This document shows positions 23,746 to 32,475 of a stretch of DNA of 33,789 nt, in pieces. Position 1 is the first letter of the stretch. Each line of letters starts with the position of its first letter. This stretch comes from Clostridia bacterium. GTDB lineage: Bacteria; Bacillota; Clostridia; Christensenellales; CAG-138. The stretch is taken from the NCBI GenBank assembly GCA_016296415.1, contig JAEDJH010000005.1, positions 1 to 33,789 on the forward strand. The letters run 5' to 3'. The position numbers and the translations under genes are program-made. Below the pieces are notes generated by a model. It was not told where the DNA came from, searched no databases, and saw only the letters and a program-made list of their open reading frames with translations.

Positions 23746-24531
23746 ATGAAAAAACTTATTTCAGTGCTGCTGATATGTATAATGGCGGCTGCTTTTTGCG
23801 GATGCTCCGGTGAAAAAATCGAGCTTCCCAAAACATATATTGCGGAAAATGCCGCACAATACAGCGAAACGGCGAGCTTTCCCGACATAAGCCGCTTTAT
23901 AACCGAGCTTACCGCCGAAACCATGGAGGAAATACCGCTTGATGACGATAATACCTATTTTGACGAGGAAAACGGTATAAAATATCAAAGCAACGCCTTT
24001 AACGACGAGTGGACGCTTACGTACGAGGTTGACGGTGCGGAGGTTGTGTCGTCCTTCTATAATTTTGACGCAGTCGGAAACTGCCTGCTGGATGAGGTGG
24101 AATATGCCGAAGGCGAAAGGCTTATATACCTGGGTCGCCATAAAAAGGATGCGTACGTCATGCAAAAGGACGTCAGCTTTACCGACGCCGAAACGGGTGC
24201 GGAAATTACCGCAACCTGCACCTATACGCAGGACGGAATGCTTATCCATATAATTACAAAGACGGTCGAGGAAAACGGCAACGAAACGGTTGCGGAATAC
24301 GACGGCGCAAACAAATTCCTCGGTGCTTCCGTAAAAAGGGTTTCCGGCGGCAATAAGTGTATAGGCGGATATAACCATGAGGGCAAGCTTTCCTACTTTA
24401 TGAATATGGACAGGAAGGGCAAGGCGACTTACCATGACGGCAGCGGAAAGCAGATCGATTACGACGAATATCGCAGGCTGATCGGCGATGCGTCTTTGGG
24501 CGGCTGGCTCGAGATGGTGACGGGCGATTAA
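23746..24531 (+). CDS. Lipoprotein of unknown function
   Basis: The 261-residue protein has a lipoprotein signal peptide (MKKLISVLLICIMAAAF then CGC, lipid-carrying Cys20). The mature part is acidic and beta-rich, with repeats reminiscent of YD/antitoxin-like beta-hairpins (YDGANKFLGASVKRV, YNHEGKLSYFMNM, KGKATYHDGSGKQIDYDEY). I do not recognise a family. It probably sits on the outer face of the membrane. CGGAGG lies 5 nt before ATG 23746. The frame is open far upstream, antisense to ruvC, but that part is not coding-like. Its own promoter and terminator make it a single-gene unit. Confidence 0.8.
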   Translation: MKKLISVLLICIMAAAFCGCSGEKIELPKTYIAENAAQYSETASFPDISRFITELTAETMEEIPLDDDNTYFDEENGIKYQSNAFNDEWTLTYEVDGAEVVSSFYNFDAVGNCLLDEVEYAEGERLIYLGRHKKDAYVMQKDVSFTDAETGAEITATCTYTQDGMLIHIITKTVEENGNETVAEYDGANKFLGASVKRVSGGNKCIGGYNHEGKLSYFMNMDRKGKATYHDGSGKQIDYDEYRRLIGDASLGGWLEMVTGD

Positions 24532-24552
24532 CGGCAGAATCGTGCCGAAACG

Positions 24553-24579
24553 AAAAAACCGTGGGAAACCACGGTTTTG
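24553..24579. terminator. Bidirectional terminator with GAAA tetraloop
   Basis: A perfect ten-pair stem, AAAACCGTGG and CCACGGTTTT, encloses GAAA. Flanking A and T runs serve the lipoprotein gene on the plus strand and the minus-strand cluster that ends at 24582. Confidence 0.9.
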
Positions 24580-24581
24580 TG

Positions 24582-25541
24582 CTATATTCCCAATGCCGCC
24601 CTCTGCTGTGCAAGCAGCCGAATATGCTCGTCCTTTGAGCGTGAGATGAACTCAAACGTCAGATACTCGGGTGCTATTCTTTCAATCAGCTTATCTACAC
24701 CGGCGCAGGTAAAGGGCTTATGCTCATCGACCCTGAAGGCGTGTTCGAACATCTGCATACACCTTTCGGAATAGGTGGGGAGCAGCTTTGGAGGATGCTT
24801 CATGCGCTCGGCGCAATACCCACCCGTGATGGAACAGCTCAGGTGAACGCCAACTATATTTTCCGAAAGACTTCCGTGCCGGTCAAGCATGCTGTTTATA
24901 TACTCAAGCCCCTGTTCCTGTGTCCTGATTGCGGTATTGGTGTTAAAAAGATGCCCCGTGTCGAGCATAATGCCTTTGTTTTTTCGCTCTATGCCGTCGA
25001 GCAGGCGTTTTGTCATGTCCGGCTCGGTGAAAGTGAGTCCCGGGACCCAAAGATTTTCAAGAAGAAGCATTCCGCTGTATGATGAACGGGAAAGAACCTC
25101 GTTCATCAATTCACATGAGGCATCTATGACCTCCTTGCTCGAGTGACGATAGTTTCTTGTAAATCCCTCGTAAACGGAGGCATCCGAAACGTGGAAAACT
25201 ACATATTCGGCAGCATATCTTACGGCGGTTTCCAATTCGCTTGCAAAAAAGCGCACAAGGGCATTTCGGTCTGTGCCGCCATAGTGGTTTTCGCACTCTG
25301 CGAGAGAGCCGAATTCGCTCAGCAGAGCCTCCTTGTCGCCGTTCCAAAAGTCCAGCCAATATGGGAAACTGCCAAGATGCAGCCCCTTGACGAAATCCTT
25401 TTTGACAATGCCGTTTTTGTCATCTCCGAGGCACATGAGCTCAACACCGTCGAAGCCCCGAAGCATATCCGCAAGCGAGTCGCTGCTGCCATATCTGCCC
25501 AAATCGTCGGGGCTTGTGGTGATGTTGAATGTAAGCTGCAT
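24582..25541 (-). CDS. TIM-barrel protein of the xylose isomerase/AP endonuclease 2 superfamily
   Basis: The 319-residue protein shows the metal-site pattern of sugar-phosphate isomerase/epimerase-like TIM barrels: Glu in LLLENLW, Asp and His in IMLDTGHLF, His in IVGVHLSCS and a final Glu in YLTFEF. Such proteins isomerise sugars or cleave nucleic acid at abasic sites; it lacks the full set of EndoIV motifs, so a sugar or small-molecule role is likelier. ATG 25541 has GGAGAG upstream; the longer frame starts within the VWA gene. It lies 37 nt after the VWA gene and ends at the terminator, so it is the last gene of the phosphoesterase cluster. Confidence 0.8.
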   Translation of the reverse strand: MQLTFNITTSPDDLGRYGSSDSLADMLRGFDGVELMCLGDDKNGIVKKDFVKGLHLGSFPYWLDFWNGDKEALLSEFGSLAECENHYGGTDRNALVRFFASELETAVRYAAEYVVFHVSDASVYEGFTRNYRHSSKEVIDASCELMNEVLSRSSYSGMLLLENLWVPGLTFTEPDMTKRLLDGIERKNKGIMLDTGHLFNTNTAIRTQEQGLEYINSMLDRHGSLSENIVGVHLSCSITGGYCAERMKHPPKLLPTYSERCMQMFEHAFRVDEHKPFTCAGVDKLIERIAPEYLTFEFISRSKDEHIRLLAQQRAALGI

Positions 25542-25578
25542 GGTTACTCTCCGTGTTTTTGCTGTTCTCCGTGCGTAT

Positions 25579-26223
25579 TTACACTCCGCGCTTTGCAACG
25601 TCCTCCTCGATGGAGGCTTTCCACGAACGGCTTATGGGCTGTGAAGCACGGAAGTTAGTTATCGCCGCCGTAACGCATTCGTAGTTGAGTTTTGTGCCGG
25701 CCCTGTCCGACTTGTAGCGGCAGGCTCTGTCCTCGGGGATGCCGTATTGCCTTGCGGTCTCCACGGCGTCTATGTTTGCACCGAGGAACAAAAACTCCCA
25801 TCCGCATTCACGGCGCTCCTCTATCATGCGCCGCACCTGCTTGGCGGTGTAACGCCTGCTGGCGTTCTCCATGCCGTCGGTGGTTATGACAAAAAGCGTT
25901 CTTTCGGGGCGCATGGCCTCAAGCGTGTGCTTCTGGGCGTTTTCGATCTTGCTGATGGTAAGCCCTATGGCGTCTATGAGTGCGGTAGAGCCCCTTACAA
26001 AATAGTCGCTTTCCGTGAGTGGCGCTACTCCGCGTATGTCCGCCCTGTCGTGCAGCAGCTCGTACTCGTTGTCAAAAAGCACGGTCGTTACCGTAACATC
26101 CCCCTCGATACTGCGCTGCTTGTCGAGGGTTGAGTTGTAGCCGCCGATGGTGTCGCTTTCAAGCCCGCCCATCGAGCCGCTTCTGTCGAGAATAAATACG
26201 AGCTCCGTAAGTCCTTTTTTCAT
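25579..26223 (-). CDS. VWA domain protein (TerY-like)
   Basis: The 214-residue protein is a single von Willebrand A domain with an intact MIDAS metal site: DRSGSM (Asp13, Ser15, Ser17), Thr in RGSTALIDAIG and Asp in ITTDGMEN. It is cytoplasmic with no signal. The overall form resembles TerY and the stand-alone bacterial VWA proteins that act as adaptors in phage-defence or stress modules. A TTTTGG/TAAAAT pair (26271-26244, 16-nt spacer) could provide an internal promoter, and a small hairpin lies at 26284-26300 after the preceding gene. Neighbours are an XRE-like protein upstream and a TIM-barrel protein downstream. Confidence 0.85.
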   Translation of the reverse strand: MKKGLTELVFILDRSGSMGGLESDTIGGYNSTLDKQRSIEGDVTVTTVLFDNEYELLHDRADIRGVAPLTESDYFVRGSTALIDAIGLTISKIENAQKHTLEAMRPERTLFVITTDGMENASRRYTAKQVRRMIEERRECGWEFLFLGANIDAVETARQYGIPEDRACRYKSDRAGTKLNYECVTAAITNFRASQPISRSWKASIEEDVAKRGV

Positions 26224-26305
26224 ATCATTTTACCGTCCTTTCGATTTTATGGTTAAATGATACAACCAAAACTACGAAGCCGTGTCGCTTCGGGAGCGAC
26301 ATTTA

Positions 26306-26869
26306 TCAAAACAGGGTGGCTTCTCCGAATTCAAAAAGCGCCTCGTCTATGCGGAACGGGTCATATATGCCGTTTTCGATAAAAAACTGTATTATAACGT
26401 CGAAGCGGCTGCTTCCCGACAGCGCATAGCCTGCCGCCTTCAAAAGCTCCTTCGTTTCGACCGGGTCAAGCCCGAGTGCTATCGAAAACGCCAGCGCCGT
26501 GTTTTTTGAAGGCTTGTAGTTGGGATCGCTGCGTATCTTTGAAAACAGCTTGCGGTCGATGCGTGCCTTCTTATACACCTCAACGTCGCTCATGCCGCTT
26601 TCGTCTATCAGCCGCAGGAGCTTTGTGGAAAAGCTTTCGTCAAGCCGCCCCACCGCATCGCTCAGGCTCTCCTTGTTTGCGAACGCAAATTGTATCGGAT
26701 ACGCCGCCGTGGGTCTTGCGAAAATGCTCTCCTCGGTGCATTGGCATTTATCCGCCGCCGTAAACTTGTGCCGGATCCGCTTTGCTCCGACGGGGCTCGG
26801 GCCGGTGTAGTGGGTTTTTATGTATTGCCGAAGCAGTTCATACTGCTCCGCCTTTGAAAAGTCGTTCAT
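26306..26869 (-). CDS. XRE-like helix-turn-helix protein with an N-terminal extension
   Basis: The 187-residue protein has a helix-turn-helix-like core (about 80-145): STKLLRLIDESGMSDVEVYKKA, FSKIRSDPNYKPSKNTALAF and GLDPVETKELLKAAGYALS. A C-terminal segment follows (IIQFFIENGIYDPFRIDEALF) that recurs in Clostridial proteins next to VWA or macro-domain genes, as far as I recall. The first about 70 residues are basic, with no recognised fold. It may be a DNA-binding regulator or an effector whose HTH has another use. I start at ATG 26869 with AGGAGAAAG upstream, 13 nt after the phosphoesterase stop. The longer frame overlaps that gene. Confidence 0.75.
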   Translation of the reverse strand: MNDFSKAEQYELLRQYIKTHYTGPSPVGAKRIRHKFTAADKCQCTEESIFARPTAAYPIQFAFANKESLSDAVGRLDESFSTKLLRLIDESGMSDVEVYKKARIDRKLFSKIRSDPNYKPSKNTALAFSIALGLDPVETKELLKAAGYALSGSSRFDVIIQFFIENGIYDPFRIDEALFEFGEATLF

Positions 26870-26882
26870 GGGCTTTCTCCTT

Positions 26883-27974
26883 TCAGTCGAATATCCGAAC
26901 GGGAAGCACAAGGCGTTCCTTTGCAAACTCCATGTCGGGGTCAAAATAGTACCAATCGTCGTATATAGGCGAATATGTGTCTATCCTTATCTGCCCAAGA
27001 TCCCTGTAAACGCTTATTATAGCCAGATAGCCTCTGCCGCCTTCTTCAAAATATTGGTAGTTGAGCATTATTTGATATACCGTTCTGTCCTTGAGCTTGT
27101 CGCCGTCATCGTCTATGTCGGCGGTAAGCATGGCGCAGTTATACCTGTGTCCGCAAAGCACCATGAATACGTTGCTGTTTTTCTTCACGACCTTGTTGTA
27201 GAGCAGCTTGCCCGTTTCGGACAAAAGCCCCTCCGTGGTGAGATAGTCGTGGAAAAACAGTATTGCGCTGCAGTCGGGATTTGCCGCAAGCTGTTCGTTC
27301 AGCCATGAAACGGCGGAGGCTTCCTTTCCGTAGCCCACACCTAAGAACATATATCTTGTGCCGTCTATATCCACTATGTCGCAGCGGCCTATGCCGCCCT
27401 TGTACCATGCGGTGACGTTGCCGTTTTCCTCGAAATGCTTTGCGCCGTAGTACTTGAGGTAGTTGTCGTAATTGACTTTTGAGCCAACGTCGTGATTGCC
27501 GGCGATCGCAAAAATGTCAAGCTCCTTCTCCAAAACAGCCACGGCGTCGCTCAATATGCGCCATTGCTCGCCGCTGCCTGAGTCATCCACAAAATCGCCG
27601 GTGAAAAATGCGTATTTTGCGTTATATTCGGCCGCATTTTCGGCCATCCATTCGGTCATGCGCATGAGGGATTCGGGGTATTTTGCGCTGTAATACTGGG
27701 TGTCGGTAAACCAGAAAAAGCTGTAATCCGGCGTTGGTTCGGGCGTAGGGGCGGGGGAGGGAGAAGGCTCCGCCTGTGCGGTGCTTTCGGGGGTGGGGGA
27801 TGCCGTGTCTGCCGCAGCTTCTATCGTGATGTCCGAAGGCACGCCCGTTTCGAGATTCTTTATGCGGCGCTGCTGCCCGACGATAACCGCACCGAGCGCA
27901 AAAACGACCGCCGCCGCAACCGCAAGTCCGATAAAAAGTCCCGAAGTGAACAGCTTTTTCTCCCGCTTTCTCAT
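26883..27974 (-). CDS. Membrane-anchored calcineurin-like metallophosphoesterase
   Basis: The 363-residue protein has a basic N-terminus, one membrane segment (about 10-32), a Ser/Thr/Pro-rich linker with PxPEP repeats (about 50-80), and a metallophosphoesterase domain. Motifs: FTDTQYY (DxQ in place of DxH, seen in a known subgroup), FTGDFVDD, AGNHDVG, LFFHDYL and CGHRYN. The last usually reads GHxH, so one metal ligand may differ. The enzyme domain should be outside the membrane, facing the wall. The substrate is unknown; lipid-linked or nucleotide phosphates are possible. I favour ATG 27974 with AGGGGG 6 nt upstream; ATG 27980 abuts that site. A TATAAT box lies some 20 nt further up without a clear -35 partner. 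Confidence 0.82.
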   Translation of the reverse strand: MRKREKKLFTSGLFIGLAVAAAVVFALGAVIVGQQRRIKNLETGVPSDITIEAAADTASPTPESTAQAEPSPSPAPTPEPTPDYSFFWFTDTQYYSAKYPESLMRMTEWMAENAAEYNAKYAFFTGDFVDDSGSGEQWRILSDAVAVLEKELDIFAIAGNHDVGSKVNYDNYLKYYGAKHFEENGNVTAWYKGGIGRCDIVDIDGTRYMFLGVGYGKEASAVSWLNEQLAANPDCSAILFFHDYLTTEGLLSETGKLLYNKVVKKNSNVFMVLCGHRYNCAMLTADIDDDGDKLKDRTVYQIMLNYQYFEEGGRGYLAIISVYRDLGQIRIDTYSPIYDDWYYFDPDMEFAKERLVLPVRIFD

Positions 27975-28053
27975 TTTCATCCCCCTGTGTTTTTTCATAT
28001 TATATAACATGCGGCGGACGATTGCATCTGCCACGATAAACTATTTTTGTACG

Positions 28054-28087
28054 AAAAAGGAAAATCCGCCGGAGATTTTCCGACGGA
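28054..28087 (-). terminator. Terminator of the zinc-tail membrane protein gene
   Basis: On the minus strand TCCGTCGG and CCGGCGGA pair (one G-T pair) around a seven-base loop and are followed by TTTTCCTTTTT. It lies 19 nt past the stop codon and separates this gene from the phosphoesterase cluster. Confidence 0.75.
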
Positions 28088-28106
28088 CTTTGTAGCTTTG
28101 CGGTTT

Positions 28107-28970
28107 TTATTCACCGAGCTGATCGGCCGCATCATCGCTGTATTCTTCCGAGCAGAAGCTGCAGGCCTTTATCCTGTTGTGCTCTATCGCCTGTGCGATT
28201 GCGGTTACGAGGTTGCCTTCCTCGTCCACATAGTCCTCGGCGACGATAAGCTCTGCGGAGTTTTTGAGGGACTGGCAGTTTTCATCCACATGGAAGCATC
28301 TGCCGTAGGGGGTCCAGTAGACCAGTGCGCCGCTGAATTCGCTTTCCGCCTCGGCAAGCTCCTCGGCGGAAACGGGGTTCCACGTGTAGGAGAAAAGTAG
28401 GGCGACGGCGAGTGCGGCAACTGCAACGATGGCAACGATCTTCTTGGTCTTGGCATCGAGATTCAGGTTGCCCTCGCCTTCCTTCTGCGTCAAGAGGATG
28501 ATGATGAACGGAACGAAAGCGATTATGGTCGCAATAAGACCCATGTTGTTCCACAGCCAGAACTTGAGCTTGTTCTTTTTGGAGGCGGGGTCGATGCGGT
28601 TGGACTTTTTCCAAAGCTGCGAGCCGATTATTACGAAAATAAGGTCAACAACGAGGAAGATGATGAGGTAGAGCATAAAGTTGTCGGGCAGACTGGGTAT
28701 TATCTGCTGCGGCACGAATACGCCCTTAAAGTTGAGTATTGCGAGTACTTCAAAGCCGAATGCGATGAGCCAGCATATAACGGCACCTATGCGCAGACCG
28801 GTCGCTCTGCTTTTTTGGGTCTTGCTGTGGGTTTTTGACTCCTTAACTTCAACGTCCCTTTCGGCGGAAGATATGGTCGGCTTTTTCTCTGTAGATGCCG
28901 TTTTTTTGGGGGCACGCGCTGCCGTTTTGCCGGTGCTTGCCTTGGTGATTGTACGGGGTTTCTTCTCCAT
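28107..28970 (-). CDS. Membrane protein with basic N-terminus and C-terminal His/Cys zinc-site-like domain
   Basis: The 287-residue protein starts with about 60 basic, disordered residues rich in Lys/Thr/Ala. Four membrane segments follow (LRIGAVICWLIAFGFEVLAI; FMLYLIIFLVVDLIFVIIG; NMGLIATIIAFVPFIIILL; IVAIVAVAALAVALLFSY). A C-terminal domain carries GRCFHVDENCQSL and KACSFC, a His-Cys-Cys-Cys pattern like the small metal-binding domain seen at the ends of many Bacillota surface proteins. Topology cannot be fixed. The function is unknown. ATG 28970 has AGGAGG 7 nt upstream; ATG 28976 is too close to it. The unit has its own promoter and terminator. Confidence 0.78.
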   Translation of the reverse strand: MEKKPRTITKASTGKTAARAPKKTASTEKKPTISSAERDVEVKESKTHSKTQKSRATGLRIGAVICWLIAFGFEVLAILNFKGVFVPQQIIPSLPDNFMLYLIIFLVVDLIFVIIGSQLWKKSNRIDPASKKNKLKFWLWNNMGLIATIIAFVPFIIILLTQKEGEGNLNLDAKTKKIVAIVAVAALAVALLFSYTWNPVSAEELAEAESEFSGALVYWTPYGRCFHVDENCQSLKNSAELIVAEDYVDEEGNLVTAIAQAIEHNRIKACSFCSEEYSDDAADQLGE

Positions 28971-29023
28971 GTTCATTCCTCCTGAATTACATTGCGGCAA
29001 AAACGCATATACAGCGTATGCCT

Positions 29024-29052
29024 TATATATATTAAATATAACAAATATACAA
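29024..29052 (-). promoter_or_regulatory. Candidate promoter of the zinc-tail membrane protein gene
   Basis: On the minus strand TTGTAT (29052-29047) and TATATA (29029-29024) are 17 nt apart in a very AT-rich stretch. A short inverted repeat with GCATA/TATGC arms (29005-29021) lies just downstream and could be an operator or leader hairpin. Confidence 0.45.
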
Positions 29053-29097
29053 ATAAAATGCAAACAATTTATGTGCTTATTGCCCGATTTTAATGCT

Positions 29098-30078
29098 TTA
29101 CGGAGTGCGTGTATTCTGTATTTTTCTTATTTTCAGCCAATACCCCCTACCGAGGTTGTCCCTGACGAAGCGCCTAAAGCCGCTTTTTCTCGGAGGGACA
29201 TTCGTATGGCTGCCCGGAATGGCCTGAATGAACAGCTTCATATCGTCTTTTACAGCCTCCCCCTCGTAGTAATGCTTATCCGTTCCCGGGTAGTCCACCC
29301 TGCGCCATACCGATCTTGGGAACAGGCTGTGGAAGGGGTTGAAGGCGTCATGGCTTTCGCCTATGCCCTGAGGGCGGTCGTCGTGCGGTCTTTGCGGTAA
29401 AGTCCTGCTGTCAAGGAGCTTATACGTTACGATTGGAGGAGATGAAAGCTCAAGCGGCGCCCTTTCGCTGCCGGCGGGTTGAGCTGCCGGCTCGAACAGT
29501 GCCTCCGCACGGCGCAGTATATCTCCGGCGACGGCGGATCTGCACTCGGGCGGTTCGGGCTTTGCTTCGGGAACGGCTTTGCGGGAGTCGGTGATTTGCT
29601 TGGGTTCGGAGGAGTTTTTCGGAATAAAGTTTCCGCCGGATGCGCTGACGTCGGGAACGCCTGTGCGTGAGCCGCTTGCGGCGGATATGCCCGCATCGGA
29701 AACATCGGGATAGCTTCCGACGGAAGCATTTGAACGGGAGGAATTGCCGTGTTCATAAAAAATTTTTCGGCGAACCGCACCGTCATCGACACGGCTGCCC
29801 CTGTATTCGCCCGAAAGCAGCACCTTGCCGTCAAGGGAGATATATACCGCCGCAAATTCGTTCAGCGCCGTGTTAAATACGGCACGGCCGTTTTCGAGCC
29901 TTGCGGTTGTCAGTCTGACGTCACGGGAGCCGTAAGCATTCTGCACGATGTGGGCAAATGCGCCCTGCGTGCTTTTCGGGCATTTCAAAGTCAATACGGT
30001 CGTATTTTCGCCGCAGCCGATGCTTGCTGCCGCCTTTCCGAATACTCCGCTTAAAACCAATAGCTTTTCGCCTGCCAT
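29098..30078 (-). CDS. Uncharacterised protein downstream of PBP1A
   Basis: I do not recognise this 326-residue protein. Residues 1-110 look beta-rich (VYISLDGKVLLSGEYRGS). Residues about 115-225 are rich in Ser, Pro, Glu and Ala and probably disordered. The last 90 residues form a compact domain with aromatic and basic residues (SVWRRVDYPG, HYYEGEAV, AIPGSHTNVPP, GRGYWLKI), reminiscent of uncharacterised C-terminal domains in Clostridial spore-associated proteins; that link is a recollection and weak. There is no signal peptide or membrane segment. GGAGG lies 5 nt before ATG 30078. It follows the PBP1A gene by 66 nt on the same strand. No clear terminator follows it. Confidence 0.75.
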   Translation of the reverse strand: MAGEKLLVLSGVFGKAAASIGCGENTTVLTLKCPKSTQGAFAHIVQNAYGSRDVRLTTARLENGRAVFNTALNEFAAVYISLDGKVLLSGEYRGSRVDDGAVRRKIFYEHGNSSRSNASVGSYPDVSDAGISAASGSRTGVPDVSASGGNFIPKNSSEPKQITDSRKAVPEAKPEPPECRSAVAGDILRRAEALFEPAAQPAGSERAPLELSSPPIVTYKLLDSRTLPQRPHDDRPQGIGESHDAFNPFHSLFPRSVWRRVDYPGTDKHYYEGEAVKDDMKLFIQAIPGSHTNVPPRKSGFRRFVRDNLGRGYWLKIRKIQNTRTP

Positions 30079-30144
30079 AGTCACCTCCGACGGTGCATCG
30101 GGCACCGGTAAATTATATGCCGAAGGCGGACGGAAAATGCTCCC

Positions 30145-32475
30145 TTACGGTTCGTCGGGCAGGGGAGGCTCGGGCATGGTTATGAATGCCTGCAGGGAGG
30201 CTGCACCCCTGGCATACTGTCCGCTGACGGTTATGCCGGTATGCACGGGGACGACGTAATAGGCATATACCATGCCGTATTCGGCCGACATATCGCAGTA
30301 TTCTATCCTTCCGGCTTCACCCTGCCATCGGTCGATGAGCAGCTCGTTTCCGAGCATATCGAGGCGGTACAGCTCATAGCATATATGCGCCTTTTCTGCG
30401 GTAAAGCTTATCAGGGGCATGCCGTATTCCCCGAGCGTGACCGAAATATCGTTCGGGGGAGCAGGTATGTTCCAGTGCGTGCTTCGCTCCACGGGGGCAG
30501 TGCCCTCGGTGAAAAGCTCCGTCAGTACGCTGCTGTTTGGCGTGAACGCCGTTGCAAGCACGGGCGTGTGCAGCTTTTCGAGCGAATAGGCGTCCAGCCG
30601 CACCTCCTTTATCCCGTGGGGCTTTATAAAGTCGGGGGCGGATCCCTTGTCGGGATAGAGATAGTCGAATATGCTGTATATCACCGCCGCAGGATAGCGT
30701 CCGCCGGTGGCGTCCGAGGGAAGCGCTTCCTCGTTGGTGTCATAGCCTATCCATACGGTTACGGAATATTCGGGATTGTATGCGCTCATCCATGCGTCCC
30801 TTGTTGAGTTGGAGTCGCCGACCGTACCTGTTTTGCCGGCAACGGGTATGCCGAGCTGACCCAGCCGCCTGCCCGTGCCTTCGGTTACCGCCGAGCGCAG
30901 CATACTGGTGAGTATATAGGCGTTTTCGGCGCTCATCACCCGTAAACCGCTGTCTTTGCGCTCATATACGGTGTTTCCCTCGCTGTCCTCTATGCGGCTT
31001 ATGGTTCCTGCGCCTTTATACACGCCTTCCGAGGCAAACGAAGCATACGCCGCCGAAAGCTGCAGGGGCGAAACGCCGTATGTGAAGCCGCCGAGCGCAA
31101 GCGCGAGCCCTGCGTCATCTTCCGAAAAATCTATTCCGAGCCTGCCCGCAAACAGCTTGCAGCTTTCTATGCCCATGTTTGACATCAGCTTTACCGCAGG
31201 TACATTGAGCGAGCGTGTCACCGCCTGACGCATCGTCACCCAGCCGTAGTATTTGTTGCCGGCGTTCTGCGGATTGTACGTTCCGAACGAGGTCGGCTCG
31301 TCAAGAATCATTGACGCCGCCGTGTAGCCGAAGCTTTCAAGCGCAGGCGCATATACCAAAATGGGCTTTATTACAGAGCCGGGCTGTCGTTTCATATCCG
31401 TTGCCCGATTGAATGCACCCCGGGTATATTCGCCCCTGCCTCCGACCACCGCCAAAATGCCGGAGGAGCTTGTGTCGAGCACCACGCCTGCCGCCTGCAC
31501 GCTTTGGGTGGGGAAAAGCTCGTCGTTTTCAAATACGGCTTCGAGCGAGGTCTGAAGCTCGCTGTCAAGATACGTGTATATCCTCCAGCCCTCCGTGAAA
31601 AGGGAAACGCTGTCCGTGCCGAGCAAAGCGCAGGCTTCGTCTATCACAAGGTCGATGTAATAGCTTCGGTGTCCCTTGGTCTTGTCATCGTGCAGCACTA
31701 CAGCTTCGTTTTTATACCGTTCGTATTCGCTTTCCGATATATGCCCGTACTCCTTCATCTGCGAAAGCACCACGTTCCGCCGCCCTACGGAGGCTTCAAG
31801 GTCAAGATGCGGCGCATAGTTCGTTGGGGATTTGAGTATTCCGGCAAGCAGGGCGGACTGCGCTGCCGAAAGTTCGGATGAGGGTATGCCGAAATACCCC
31901 TTCGCCGCCGCCTCTATGCCGTAATAGCCGCCGCCGAAATACACGTAATTGAGGTACATCTCCATTATCTGCTCCTTGGAATAGATGCTTTCCAGCTTTA
32001 TCGCAAGGACAGCCTCCTCAAGCTTTCTCGATATGGTCTTTTCCGCAGGCTCGTTTTCGCCCGTAAGATGGCTGAGCTTTATAAGCTGCTGGGTTATCGT
32101 CGATGCGCCCTGCTCGAGGCTTCCGGTTCGTATGTCATGAAGGGCGGCGCCGCCGATGCGTATTATATCTACGCCCCTGTGGTTGTAAAATCGGGCGTCC
32201 TCGGCGGACAAAAACGCCTTTACGGTATGCTCCTGCAGGCTTTCTATATCCACCCACTGCCTGTTTTCTTTCACATAAAGGACGCTGCTTTCGCTGCCGT
32301 TTCGATCGTATATGATAAGGCTCCGCTTTGCCCCGAGTATGCGCTCGGGCTCCAACTCGTGCCACTGCTCTATGTCGAATATATCCGCCGCAAAAAACAC
32401 TAAGAATGCCACCGCCAAAAGTCCGGCGTAAAGCACGCATTTTGCCGTTCGCCTGAAAAAGCCCTTTTTCCTCAT
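30145..32475 (-). CDS. Class A penicillin-binding protein (PBP1A-type)
   Basis: This bifunctional enzyme polymerises and cross-links peptidoglycan at the outer face of the membrane. The 776-residue protein has a membrane anchor (about 12-32) and a GT51 glycosyltransferase domain with the catalytic Glu92 (SAEDARFYNHRG) and GASTITQQLIKL (123-134). The transpeptidase domain has Ser367-x-x-Lys370 (QPGSVIKP), SLN (422-424) and KTGT (548-551). A roughly 130-residue C-terminal extension resembles a fibronectin-III-like fold (HICYELYRLDMLGNELLIDRW). GGAAGG lies 10 nt before the ATG. No good promoter could be fixed in the AT-rich spacer upstream. Confidence 0.95.
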   Translation of the reverse strand: MRKKGFFRRTAKCVLYAGLLAVAFLVFFAADIFDIEQWHELEPERILGAKRSLIIYDRNGSESSVLYVKENRQWVDIESLQEHTVKAFLSAEDARFYNHRGVDIIRIGGAALHDIRTGSLEQGASTITQQLIKLSHLTGENEPAEKTISRKLEEAVLAIKLESIYSKEQIMEMYLNYVYFGGGYYGIEAAAKGYFGIPSSELSAAQSALLAGILKSPTNYAPHLDLEASVGRRNVVLSQMKEYGHISESEYERYKNEAVVLHDDKTKGHRSYYIDLVIDEACALLGTDSVSLFTEGWRIYTYLDSELQTSLEAVFENDELFPTQSVQAAGVVLDTSSSGILAVVGGRGEYTRGAFNRATDMKRQPGSVIKPILVYAPALESFGYTAASMILDEPTSFGTYNPQNAGNKYYGWVTMRQAVTRSLNVPAVKLMSNMGIESCKLFAGRLGIDFSEDDAGLALALGGFTYGVSPLQLSAAYASFASEGVYKGAGTISRIEDSEGNTVYERKDSGLRVMSAENAYILTSMLRSAVTEGTGRRLGQLGIPVAGKTGTVGDSNSTRDAWMSAYNPEYSVTVWIGYDTNEEALPSDATGGRYPAAVIYSIFDYLYPDKGSAPDFIKPHGIKEVRLDAYSLEKLHTPVLATAFTPNSSVLTELFTEGTAPVERSTHWNIPAPPNDISVTLGEYGMPLISFTAEKAHICYELYRLDMLGNELLIDRWQGEAGRIEYCDMSAEYGMVYAYYVVPVHTGITVSGQYARGAASLQAFITMPEPPLPDEP

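Noticed and set aside
26284..26300. Hairpin GTCGCT/AGCGAC between the XRE-like and VWA genes as a terminator
   Set aside because: No T run follows directly on either strand. It may be an RNA processing or pausing structure, but it does not qualify as an intrinsic terminator.
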